Origin: an uncultured Lachnospiraceae bacterium
Lineage (GTDB): Bacteria; Bacillota; Clostridia; Lachnospirales; Lachnospiraceae
Direction of reading: 5' to 3'
Assembly: GCA_934371475.1 (NCBI GenBank)
Contig: CAKRNX010000001.1
Span: 43,757-107,756 of the forward strand
DNA length: 64,000 nucleotides
The notes below the pieces were generated by a model. That model did no database searches. It was not told the DNA's origin and worked only from the letters and a program-made list of their open reading frames with translations. The translations under genes were made by a program, and so were the position numbers. This document shows positions 51,233 through 59,248 of this stretch, one piece after another (positions within the stretch are counted from its first letter, which is position 1; the number at the start of each line of letters is the position of its first letter).

Positions 51233-51272
51233 ATCCCGGAGAAACGAAACATCATCCTATCGTTCTCCAGGA
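51233..51272 (-). terminator. Terminator of the pst operon
   Basis: On the minus strand TCCTGGAGAACGA pairs with TCGTTTCTCCGGGA (one bulge and a mismatch), followed by seven T, 19 bases after the pstB stop. Confidence 0.8.
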
Positions 51273-51290
51273 CTCTTCCCTATCTATTCA

Positions 51291-52046
51291 TCAGCCAAAT
51301 CTTCCCGTAATATAATCCTCTGTCCTCTTATCCCTGGGCATTGAGAACAGCTGCTCTGTATCGCCTGTCTCTACCACCTCGCCCAGCAGGAAGAACACGG
51401 TCCGGTCAGAAATACGGACTGCCTGCTGCATATTATGTGTGACCATCACAATCGTATACTGTTTTTTGAGTTCCAGCGCCAGATCCTCGATTTTTGACGT
51501 AGAAATCGGATCCAGTGCGGAAGTCGGCTCATCCATCAGCAGCACTTCCGGCTGCACTGCCAGCGCCCTCGCAATGCACAGCCTCTGCTGCTGACCTCCT
51601 GAGAGTCCCAGCGCACTCTTTTTCAGTCTGTCCTTCAGCTCATCCCAGATCGCTGCATCGCGCAGTGATTTTTCCACAATCTCGTCCAGTTTTGCTCTGG
51701 AATGGATCCCGTGGGTTCTTGGACCATACGCAATGTTGTCATACACACTCATCGGAAACGGATTGGGTTTCTGGAATACCATTCCCACCCGCTTTCTCAG
51801 AAGGTTCACATCCATATCTTTATAAATATCCTGATCGTCCAGCAGCACTTTGCCGGTAATCTTACAGCCTTCCACCAGATCATTCATGCGGTTTAATGAT
51901 TTCAACAGTGTTGATTTACCGCATCCGGAAGGCCCGATAAACGCTGTGATCTGTTTTTCCGGGATGTCCATAGAGACATCTTTCAGCGCATGAAAATTTC
52001 CATAATACAGATCTACATGCTCAATTTTCATCTTATTATTTTCCAT
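51291..52046 (-). CDS. pstB: Phosphate ABC transporter ATPase PstB
   Basis: 251 residues: '[20 protein letters not shown]', Walker A 'GPSGCGKST', '[19 protein letters not shown]' (PstB-specific), signature '[20 protein letters not shown]', Walker B '[14 protein letters not shown]'. Energises phosphate import. Last gene of the pst operon; phoU is elsewhere (32320). Confidence 0.96.
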   Translation of the reverse strand: MENNKMKIEHVDLYYGNFHALKDVSMDIPEKQITAFIGPSGCGKSTLLKSLNRMNDLVEGCKITGKVLLDDQDIYKDMDVNLLRKRVGMVFQKPNPFPMSVYDNIAYGPRTHGIHSRAKLDEIVEKSLRDAAIWDELKDRLKKSALGLSGGQQQRLCIARALAVQPEVLLMDEPTSALDPISTSKIEDLALELKKQYTIVMVTHNMQQAVRISDRTVFFLLGEVVETGDTEQLFSMPRDKRTEDYITGRFG

Positions 52047-52066
52047 AAAAGGTACTCCTTTTCCCG

Positions 52067-52897
52067 CTATTTCTTTGCGATCTTCTTGGCCAGCGTGGAA
52101 GAAATCAGATTAATCACCATAACTACTACCAACAGCACCACCGCTGTTGCGTAAGCCTGATTCACATGAAGTCCTTCGTTGGACAGATCATACATGTGCA
52201 CTGCCAGTGTTCTCGTAGAGCTGAAAATATTTTTCGGGATCTTGGCCACAGAACCTGCTGTATAAATCAGCGCAGCCGTCTCACCCACGATACGTCCGGT
52301 TGCCAGGATGACACCTGAGAGAATCCCTGGCACTGCGGAGGGCAGTACAATACGGAACACGGTCCGCAGCTTTCCTGCACCCAGTCCAAAACTTCCTTCA
52401 CGGAACGAATCCGGTACAGCCAGGAGCGCTTCCTCTGTCGTTCTTAAAATTACCGGCAGGATCATAATCGCCAGAGTCAGCGCACCTGCCAGCAGCGAAT
52501 AATTCCACTTCAGATACGTAACAAAAAACAGCATACCAAACAGACCATATACAATCGAAGGAATACCGGTCAGCGTCTCTGCCGTGATCCGGATCACCTT
52601 CACCAGGAAATTTCCTTTCTTCGCATATTCCACCAGATAAATGGCAGAAAAAATTCCAAAGGGCACAGCTGCCAGCAATGCCAGCAGAGCCATAAGCAGC
52701 GTATTGATCATGGCCGGCACGACAGAACAGTTATCTGATGTATACTCCCAGGAAAACAGTTCCGGTGTCAGATAAGGCACACCCTTGACCAGAATATATG
52801 CGATCAGAAATACCAGGACTGCCGCTGTCAGCAGCGCTGCCAGTCCAACCAGAACAAACAGGACAAATGATCCCGGCGTTCTGCGGTAGGATTTCAT
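52067..52897 (-). CDS. pstA: Phosphate ABC transporter permease PstA
   Basis: 276 residues, six membrane segments, with '[20 protein letters not shown]', '[20 protein letters not shown]' and '[20 protein letters not shown]', the PstA pattern. Starts 33 bases after the end of a 45-residue ORF that separates it from pstC. Confidence 0.95.
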   Translation of the reverse strand: MKSYRRTPGSFVLFVLVGLAALLTAAVLVFLIAYILVKGVPYLTPELFSWEYTSDNCSVVPAMINTLLMALLALLAAVPFGIFSAIYLVEYAKKGNFLVKVIRITAETLTGIPSIVYGLFGMLFFVTYLKWNYSLLAGALTLAIMILPVILRTTEEALLAVPDSFREGSFGLGAGKLRTVFRIVLPSAVPGILSGVILATGRIVGETAALIYTAGSVAKIPKNIFSSTRTLAVHMYDLSNEGLHVNQAYATAVVLLVVVMVINLISSTLAKKIAKK

Positions 52898-52930
52898 CCG
52901 GTCTTTCCAGGTCTGTCTGTTGATCGCCTG

Positions 52931-53068
52931 TCATTTTTCCAGTTCTTCATTGCTGATGGTTTCTCTTTCTGCCGGAGCTTCCGTCCCTCCGGATACCAGG
53001 CCAGGTATCTTGATCCCCAGTCCGCTTCCGGCAGCTGCCGCTCCCTCTCCGCTCATATTCACATTCAT
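52931..53068 (-). CDS. Small ORF between pstC and pstA, 45 residues
   Basis: ATG at 53068 lies three bases after the pstC stop (TAG GCC ATG), with GGGGAAAGGAA as ribosome site inside the pstC end. Product is Gly/Ala-rich then acidic: starts MNVNMSGEGAAAAGSG, contains IPGLVSGG and ends ERETISNEELEK. No membrane segment or signal. Could be a real small accessory protein, or a degenerate N-terminal cytoplasmic extension of PstA that is out of frame. Confidence 0.5.
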   Translation of the reverse strand: MNVNMSGEGAAAAGSGLGIKIPGLVSGGTEAPAERETISNEELEK

Positions 53069-53071
53069 GGC

Positions 53072-53965
53072 CTAGTTCCTTTCCCCGCGTGTTTTCACAA
53101 TAGAAAACAGCAGATTAATAATCAGAATAAATACAAACAGAACAACTCCCGTGGCAATCAGCGCCTCTCTGTGCAGATCTGTTGCATATCCCATCTCCAT
53201 GACAATATTTGCCGTCAGGGTACGGATGCCTTTCAGGATATTGCCCGTAATTCTCGGCTGGTTGCCGGCTACCATGATCACAGCCATGGTCTCACCGATC
53301 GCACGCCCGATCCCGAGGATAACTCCCGCCATAATACCGGAGCGGGCTGCAGGCATCATCGCTACAAATACGCTTCTCTCATGAGTCGCCCCCAGCGCCA
53401 GTGATCCTTCATAGTAACTTTCCGGCACGGCACGGATCGCCGCCTCCGAGACACTGATAATGGTCGGCAGGATCATCATTCCCAAAAGAAGAGAAGCTGT
53501 CAGGATACTGCTTCCTTTCCCTCCGAATACCTGTCTGACGAAAGGAACGATCACAACCATTCCGAAGAAGCCATATACAACCGACGGAATACCTGCCAGC
53601 AGATCAATCATAGGCTTAAATACTTTATAAATTTTCTCCGGACAGAACTTTGCCAGGTACACAGCAGTCAGAAAGCCTACCGGAACTCCTGTCAGAATTG
53701 CCCCCGCAGTCACATAAATGCTGCCTACGATCATGGGGAAGATTCCGTAAATGTTGTTGCCCGGCTTCCATTTCTGGCCCAGCAGGAAGTTAAACGGTCC
53801 GATCTTGGCAATCGCCGGAATACCGTTGCTGAACAGGAAAACACAGATCAGCGCTACCGCCAGAATGGACACGCAGGCTGCTGCCAGAAATACATATTTC
53901 ATCAGCGGTTCTTTGATCCTTACCCAGAGACTGACCGCTCCTGTTGTTTCTTTTTTCTTGGTCAT
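53072..53965 (-). CDS. pstC: Phosphate ABC transporter permease PstC
   Basis: 297 residues, six membrane segments. 'GAILTGVPVGFLTAVYLAKF', 'MIDLLAGIPSVVYGFFGMVV' and 'GIGRAIGETMAVIMVAGNQP' are PstC motifs. Forms the membrane channel with PstA. Confidence 0.95.
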   Translation of the reverse strand: MTKKKETTGAVSLWVRIKEPLMKYVFLAAACVSILAVALICVFLFSNGIPAIAKIGPFNFLLGQKWKPGNNIYGIFPMIVGSIYVTAGAILTGVPVGFLTAVYLAKFCPEKIYKVFKPMIDLLAGIPSVVYGFFGMVVIVPFVRQVFGGKGSSILTASLLLGMMILPTIISVSEAAIRAVPESYYEGSLALGATHERSVFVAMMPAARSGIMAGVILGIGRAIGETMAVIMVAGNQPRITGNILKGIRTLTANIVMEMGYATDLHREALIATGVVLFVFILIINLLFSIVKTRGERN

Positions 53966-53984
53966 TGATAATCCCTCTCATCCG

Positions 53985-54059
53985 TTCAAAAATATCCCGG
54001 TATTCTTACTGCGAGGTGCGCATCATGCATCTGCATGACATATTTCTTCTGCGCACCTC
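53985..54059. repeat. Family B repeat
   Basis: TTCAAAAATATCCCGGTATT, CTGCGAGGTGCGCATCATGC and CATATTTCTTCTGCGCACCT: a full family B copy in the pstS-pstC gap. Confidence 0.7.
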
Positions 54060-54163
54060 TGCAATCCTGCCGGAAGCTATATCAGATGGGAGATTGACTC
54101 CCACCACTGATACTGATTTGTTTCTCACCACCTGCAGAGGTGGCGTCATCTCACCTCTGATAA

Positions 54164-54203
54164 CAGATCCGGGATGCCGTTCTTATACAGCACCCCGGAT
54201 CTG
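54164..54203. other. Intercistronic hairpin between pstS and pstC
   Basis: Perfect 10-bp arms CAGATCCGGG/CCCGGATCTG; just upstream CAGAGGTG/CACCTCTG forms a second hairpin. No T run follows, so more likely an mRNA-stabilising or partial-termination structure that keeps pstS transcript high relative to the permease genes. Confidence 0.55.
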
Positions 54204-54276
54204 TGATGGCAGTTTCCCTGCCGACCTTTCCGTTTTACCGGGAACGCCTGGCTGCTGCCCCATTTTATCTTTTCTC

Positions 54277-55152
54277 TTATTCTGCCAGTTCATCCCATGT
54301 GGTGACTTCACCAGTGTAGATGTTCAGTACCTGCTCGGAAGTCAGCTCCTCAATCGGGTTTTCTTTGTTGACGATCACTGCGATGCCATCCTGTGCGATC
54401 GTAGTTGCTGTCACACCTGTCTCAGTATCTTTCAGGTCTCTGGATGCCATACCGATGTTATAGGTACCTTCCTGAGTAGCAGATACACCTGTGGTGCTGT
54501 CTGTGGTCTGGATCTCAATATCTGCGTTGGTGTTGATTGCCTGATAAGCCTCTACCAGTTTCTCCATAACCGGAGATACAGATGAAGAACCGCCTACTAC
54601 GATCTTGCCCTCGGACATATCGGACTCAAATGCTTCTCCGTCTTCGCCTGCAATATATCCGTTGTCTGCGATTACCTGCTGGCCGTCAGCGCTGAGAATG
54701 AATTTGATAAAGTCTTTGTCTACATCTGTCAGAGTATCATCTTTTGTTACAATGTTGAACGGTCTTACTACTTTGTAGTCGCCGGCTTTTACGTTGTCAA
54801 CGGTGGGTTCTGCACCGTCGATCTTTACTGCCTTTACGCTGTCATCCAGAGATCCCAGTGAAATATAACCGATTGCATACTCATCTCCTGCTACGGAAGT
54901 CATCATAACGGAAGTGCTGTTGGTGATTGCTGCTTCTTCTGTAGTCATATCTACTTTGTTTCCGTCTGCATCTTTCTGTTCAATGCCGAACAGCTCGATG
55001 AATGCTCCTCTTGTGCCTGAACCGTCTTCTCTGGACATTACGGAAATATCCTGTGTATTGTCAAAATCTGCTGCCAGTGCTGCTGCGCTCATGCTTACTG
55101 CGCATACTGCGCTGAGTGATAATGCCATCATAACGTTTGCTAATTTTTTCAT
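54277..55152 (-). CDS. pstS: Circularly permuted PstS-like phosphate-binding protein
   Basis: 291 residues, RBS AAAAGGAG. Signal peptide 'LANVMMALSLSAVCAVSMSA' ending LAADF, no lipobox. Domain order is reversed compared with normal PstS. The half containing 'SREDGSGTRGAFIELFG' and 'YAIGYISLGSLDDSVKAVKI' comes first (residues 35-165). The half that normally starts the mature protein, 'VGGSSSVSPVMEKLVEAYQA' and 'NIGMASRDLKD...QDGIAVIVNKENP', comes last (183-291). The new ends fall at the usual 'ITxW' and 'VxSREDGSGT' boundary, so the fold can be kept. First gene of the pst operon, preceded by a PHO-box-like repeat. Confidence 0.9.
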   Translation of the reverse strand: MKKLANVMMALSLSAVCAVSMSAAALAADFDNTQDISVMSREDGSGTRGAFIELFGIEQKDADGNKVDMTTEEAAITNSTSVMMTSVAGDEYAIGYISLGSLDDSVKAVKIDGAEPTVDNVKAGDYKVVRPFNIVTKDDTLTDVDKDFIKFILSADGQQVIADNGYIAGEDGEAFESDMSEGKIVVGGSSSVSPVMEKLVEAYQAINTNADIEIQTTDSTTGVSATQEGTYNIGMASRDLKDTETGVTATTIAQDGIAVIVNKENPIEELTSEQVLNIYTGEVTTWDELAE

Positions 55153-55383
55153 GTTATTTTATTCTCCTTTTCTCCTCGCATGCCTATGCCTGTATTTGTG
55201 AAGTTTCCGCGTCCGGCGAGGATACACACAATGAACCGGAACCTTCTAATCTGACAGCGGGCTTCCCGTCGGGGCTGCTTCAAAATGCATCGCCGTCCTC
55301 CCAAAGCCCTGCCTCTTTTTCTCCGGCGCTCTGTCTGATTACAGGTATCATCATAATTTTGCCGGGTAAAGTCTGAAACCATC

Positions 55384-55405
55384 TCTGTGTAAAATCTGTG
55401 CAAAA
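55384..55405 (-). promoter_or_regulatory. PHO-box-like direct repeat upstream of pstS
   Basis: Two adjacent 11-bp direct repeats, TTTTGCACAGA and TTTTACACAGA on the minus strand (10 of 11 identical), with a third weaker TTACAT upstream. PhoB/PhoP sites are built from 11-bp direct repeats with TTNACA-like cores. A candidate -10, TATGAT, lies about 30 bases downstream. Confidence 0.6.
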
Positions 55406-55532
55406 TGTAAGTAACCTTCTTTTCAGGTGTGGTCAAAGCAGTCAATGAAGAACTGTATGATACAATATGAAGAAATCCGGGCAGTCAGTAGTCAAGACTG
55501 GACATTTCCAAAGGCTGCATCGCAGAACTGAC

Positions 55533-55570
55533 TAAAAAAAAGCAGTCAATCATAAATGAAAGACTGCTTT
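55533..55570 (-). terminator. Terminator after the ParE-like remnant
   Basis: AAAGCAGTC/GACTGCTTT arms followed by a T run on the minus strand. Confidence 0.75.
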
Positions 55571-55582
55571 AAATCGTATCTT

Positions 55583-55678
55583 TTATTGCTTTGTATGGAG
55601 ATTTAACTGATTGTCTATATCCCGTCCGGCATACATTACTCTAAGTATTGTTACAACCTTTTTATCGCTGTCATAATT
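55583..55678 (-). pseudogene. RelE/ParE toxin C-terminal remnant
   Basis: 31 codons reading NYDSDKKVVTILRVMYAGRD then IDNQ and a stop, the typical end of ParE/RelE-type toxins (V-x-I-L-R-V-x-x-x-x-R-D-I). Everything N-terminal is lost, and the homology stops exactly where a family B repeat begins (55677). The gene's own terminator is still intact downstream. Confidence 0.65.
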
Positions 55679-55751
55679 CAAGAATGCTCCTGCATTCTTG
55701 CTGCAAGGTTCGCATCATGCATTTGCATGACATATTTCTTCTGCACACCTC
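55677..55751. repeat. Family B repeat
   Basis: TTCAAGAATGCTCCTGCATT, CTGCAAGGTTCGCATCATGC and CATATTTCTTCTGCACACCT. One end touches the ParE remnant, the other lies six bases from the hypD stop. Confidence 0.7.
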
Positions 55752-55756
55752 TTTAT

Positions 55757-58132
55757 TTATGAGAAGCTCTGCTCTGTTCTCATGATAATCTCATCCTGCA
55801 GCTCTTTGCTCAGGTTTCTGAAATAATCGCTGTATCCTGCCACGCGGACAATCAGATCCTTGTACTCATCCGGATGTGCCTGTGCATCACGCAGCGTCTC
55901 CCTGTCAATGACATTAAACTGAATGTGATGTCCATCCAGATTGAAATATGTGCGGATCAGATTTGCCATCTGATCCAGTCCCTGCTCTCCCGCCACAACA
56001 GAAGGAGTGAATTTCTGGTTCAGCAGAGTACCACCAGTGTTCAGGTGATCCATCTTGGAACAGGATTTCACCACGCTGGTCGGACCGTTCACATCAGCGC
56101 CCTTTTCCGGAGAGATACCCTCGGAAACCGGCTTGTGTGCGTGACGTCCGTTGGGACTGGCCATCATGACTTCACCAAAGTATACATGACAGGTGGTCGG
56201 CAGCATATCAATCCGATATGTACCGCCTCTGTTGTTTCTTCTGCCGGTGACGCTGTCATGATAATAGTCAAATACCTGCTTCATGATGTCATCTGCATAA
56301 TCATCGTCGTTACCGTACTTCGGAGTCTTGTTTGTTACCAGATTGTAAATCTTATCATATCCGGAGAAGTCTGCCTTCATAGCCTCCATCAGTTCCTCCA
56401 TGGAGAACTTGCCGTGTTCATAAACATTGTACTTGATTGCAGACAGGCAGTCTGTGATCGTACCGATACCCACACCCTGGATGTAGCTGGTATTATAGCG
56501 TGCTCCGCCTGCGTTGTAATCCTTGCCTCTGGCGATACAGTCGTTTGTCAGGATCGACAGGAACGGTACCGGCATCTCTTCTGCATAGATTTTCTCAATG
56601 ACCAGGCTTCCTCTGATCTTGATATCCAGGAAGTAGTCCATCTGCGCGCAAAATGCTTTCCACAGATCTTCATAATTCTTGAACTCATATCCGTATCCGG
56701 TCTTCGGTCCCAGCTGCTGTCCGCTCACGTTGTCATAACCGTTGAAAAGTGCCAGTTCCAGCATCTTCGGAATATTGAAATATCCGGTCAGGATATAAGC
56801 CTCGTTTCCGAATGCACCGGTCTCCACACATCCGCTGGTTCCGCCCTTTCTGGCATCCTCGATGGATTTGCCTGCATTCAGCAGCTCCTGCACAATCGCT
56901 TCTGTATTGTAGAATGCCGGCTGTCCCCACCCCTTTCTGGAGATTGCGCAGGCTTTTTTCAGAAAATCCTGCGGGGTCTTGCGGCTGATCTGTACGTTGG
57001 AAGAAGGCTGCAGCAGCTTCATCTCATCCATACACTCCAGGATCAGATAGCTGACTTCATTCACGCCGTCTTTTCCGTCCGGTGTAATACCGCCGGTATT
57101 GATATTTGCAAAATCTGTGTAGGTGCTGCTCTCTTTTAATGTAATACCTACCTTGGGCGGTGCCGGCTGATTGTTAAACTTGATCCACAGACACTCCAGA
57201 AGCTCCTTGGCATGATAGTCATCCAAGATACCATCCTCCACATCTTTGCGGTAGAAACGGATCAGGTGCTGATCCAGTCTTCCGGGGCTGTAAGAATCCC
57301 ACGGGTTCAGCTCGCTGGTTACGCCAAGATGTGCAAACCAGTACATCTGGATTGCCTGCCAGTAAGTTCTGGGGCTCTCTGCCGGAACAACTCTGCAGTT
57401 TTCCGCGATCTGCAGAAGTTCTGCCTTTCTTGTCTCGTCCCCGCACTCTGCCGCCATTTTTTCAGCCAGATCTGCATAGCGGGAAGCCAGCAGCATGATC
57501 GCATCGCAGGCAATATCCATACCCTTTAATTCTGCCTCTTTGTCTACTGCTTCCGGATCATTCATATAATCCAGTTTATCCAGTGCTTCTTTTATATCCT
57601 GTTTATGCTCTCTGAAACCTTTCAGATAAATATTTTCAGAACCTACCGTATGTCCCGGTCCCCTCTGCTCCATAAACTCAGTGAAAATACCTGCGCCATA
57701 GGCTGCTTTCCACTCCGGAGTCATATGTGCCAGGATCTTGTGACGCATAGAACGTTTCTCCCAGTAGGGAATCATTTCCTTCTCCTGGTACTCGCAGTCT
57801 TCTTCTGTTACCTTAAAATTGATCAGCTCACGGTCATTCATGATATGCAGATCTTCCACCGTATGGCAGCACAGATCCGGAAATGTCGGGGATGCCTGGG
57901 GACCGCATCCTTTTTCACCTACGATCAGCTCACCGTCATGGATGCTGATGGTCTTTTTGGCAAAATAATTTTTCAGTCCCATCGCTCTCAGCTCCGGAAC
58001 GCTCACCTCACCCTCATGCTCCTTGTAAGTCTCAGTAAAATATCTGGCCCTCTCCATATCAATATATGCCTGGGTCTCGGTACTTTCCCGTCTCAGTTTT
58101 TTGATACGCTCATTCATTCCGCGTTCTTCCAT
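55757..58132 (-). CDS. hypD: trans-4-Hydroxy-L-proline dehydratase (glycyl radical enzyme)
   Basis: 791 residues. The radical Gly is in 'RVAGYSDYF' (Gly766) and the thiyl Cys in 'GGTSGCVETGAFGNEAYILT' (Cys435). Active-site residues known for C. difficile HypD (His160, Ser334, Asp339, Phe340, Cys434, Glu436, Tyr450, Thr645, Gly765, as I recall them) all recur here with an offset of one: His161, Ser335, Asp340, Phe341, Cys435, Glu437, Tyr451, Thr646, Gly766. This separates it from PFL, diol and choline GREs. It dehydrates hydroxyproline to pyrroline-5-carboxylate, feeding proline synthesis or Stickland metabolism. Encoded after its activase and an Xaa-Pro peptidase. No proC nearby. Confidence 0.93.
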   Translation of the reverse strand: MEERGMNERIKKLRRESTETQAYIDMERARYFTETYKEHEGEVSVPELRAMGLKNYFAKKTISIHDGELIVGEKGCGPQASPTFPDLCCHTVEDLHIMNDRELINFKVTEEDCEYQEKEMIPYWEKRSMRHKILAHMTPEWKAAYGAGIFTEFMEQRGPGHTVGSENIYLKGFREHKQDIKEALDKLDYMNDPEAVDKEAELKGMDIACDAIMLLASRYADLAEKMAAECGDETRKAELLQIAENCRVVPAESPRTYWQAIQMYWFAHLGVTSELNPWDSYSPGRLDQHLIRFYRKDVEDGILDDYHAKELLECLWIKFNNQPAPPKVGITLKESSTYTDFANINTGGITPDGKDGVNEVSYLILECMDEMKLLQPSSNVQISRKTPQDFLKKACAISRKGWGQPAFYNTEAIVQELLNAGKSIEDARKGGTSGCVETGAFGNEAYILTGYFNIPKMLELALFNGYDNVSGQQLGPKTGYGYEFKNYEDLWKAFCAQMDYFLDIKIRGSLVIEKIYAEEMPVPFLSILTNDCIARGKDYNAGGARYNTSYIQGVGIGTITDCLSAIKYNVYEHGKFSMEELMEAMKADFSGYDKIYNLVTNKTPKYGNDDDYADDIMKQVFDYYHDSVTGRRNNRGGTYRIDMLPTTCHVYFGEVMMASPNGRHAHKPVSEGISPEKGADVNGPTSVVKSCSKMDHLNTGGTLLNQKFTPSVVAGEQGLDQMANLIRTYFNLDGHHIQFNVIDRETLRDAQAHPDEYKDLIVRVAGYSDYFRNLSKELQDEIIMRTEQSFS

Positions 58133-58285
58133 ATCTGCTCACACCTTTCTATTTTCTTATTATCTGTTTTCTTAATTGTTTTGTTCTTACTGTTTTTCCG
58201 TATTCAGATCCCCGCCTGCTTCCGGTCGCTCACCGCAGCTTTACACTCCTGCCAGGTTCACTTTTTAGGCTCAGACTTTCCAGGT

Positions 58286-59227
58286 TCAGCCTCCGATCAG
58301 CACAGGGCCGATACCCTCCGCCTCGAGAAGCGCTTTCAAATGATCCATCTTTTCCTGATCCGGCACAGTAAATTCTTTTCCCTCGTATTCCCGGTTCAGG
58401 TGACCATACTTTCCGCTGCCGGTATTGTGGTAGGGAAGGAGATTGACCTGACCGTAGCGGATCTGATTTTCTTTTAAAAATCTGCCGATCGCCCCGATTT
58501 CCTCATCTGTGTCGTTGACACCGCCGATCACCGGGATGCGGATCCAGACTGACGCACCCTGTTCCGATAACTTTTTCAGGTTATCAAGGATCTGTCTGTT
58601 CTCTTTTCCAATGTATTTTTTATGTTTTTCCTCATCAAATATCTTGATGTCATAGAGGAAATTATCGGCATATGGCAGCACACGTTCAAAATGAGAGAAC
58701 GGAACCGCTCCGCAGGTATCCACAAAAATGCGAATCCCTCTGCCCTTCAGCTGCTTCATCAGCTGCTCAATGTAATCCATATCCTGCGCCAGCACCTCGC
58801 CGCCAGAGAGCGTCACGCCGCCGCCGGAAGTCTCATAGAATGCCTGGTCTTTCAGCACTTCCTGCACGAGTTTCGGGATCTCCCACTCTGTGCCGCACAC
58901 TTCCCGCGCATTCTGCAGACATTCATCGGTACAGACACCGCAGCCCGTGCACAGTGTCCGGTTTGTCACAGCCTTTCTGCCCATCTGTCCCTGCTCTGTC
59001 TGGAATTCCTCCATATGAATCGCCTGGCCCGGACAGACCGCAACGCAGGCGCCGCAACCCGTACACCGCTCCTCATAGGAAAGAACGGTGGCCGTGTACT
59101 GCTGGGTCTCCGGATTGTGACACCAGCGGCAGGAAAGGGGACAGCCCTTAAAAAATACGGTTGTCCGGATACCGGTTCCGTCATGTATGGAATATTTCTG
59201 TATATTAGTAATCAGTGGTTTTTTCAT
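58286..59227 (-). CDS. hypE: HypD-activating radical SAM enzyme
   Basis: 313 residues. Radical SAM cysteines 'FFKGCPLSCRWCHNPE' (Cys29, Cys33, Cys36), then two inserted ferredoxin clusters 'CTGCGACVAVCPG' and 'CTGCGVCTDEC', and 'TLSGGEVLAQ'. This is the glycyl-radical-enzyme activase layout. It installs the Gly radical on HypD using SAM. Upstream neighbour is the M24 peptidase (21 bases apart), downstream is hypD. Confidence 0.93.
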   Translation of the reverse strand: MKKPLITNIQKYSIHDGTGIRTTVFFKGCPLSCRWCHNPETQQYTATVLSYEERCTGCGACVAVCPGQAIHMEEFQTEQGQMGRKAVTNRTLCTGCGVCTDECLQNAREVCGTEWEIPKLVQEVLKDQAFYETSGGGVTLSGGEVLAQDMDYIEQLMKQLKGRGIRIFVDTCGAVPFSHFERVLPYADNFLYDIKIFDEEKHKKYIGKENRQILDNLKKLSEQGASVWIRIPVIGGVNDTDEEIGAIGRFLKENQIRYGQVNLLPYHNTGSGKYGHLNREYEGKEFTVPDQEKMDHLKALLEAEGIGPVLIGG

Positions 59228-59248
59228 GTCATTTCACTCCATCCTGTT

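Noticed and set aside
50945..51290. SAM-type riboswitch or T-box upstream of trxB-metY
   Set aside because: I looked for the S-box core and the T-box UGGN motif and did not find them; the structure present is repeat-derived.
55874..57139. 421-codon open frame on the plus strand
   Set aside because: Entirely antisense to hypD, whose active-site residues are all intact; no ribosome site or family pattern.
55757..58132. Isethionate sulfite-lyase as identity of the glycyl radical enzyme, given the sulfur genes nearby
   Set aside because: The residues around Cys435 (CVETGxFGxEAYILTGY), His161, Asp340, Phe341 and Thr646 match hydroxyproline dehydratase position by position, and the operon partner is an Xaa-Pro peptidase.
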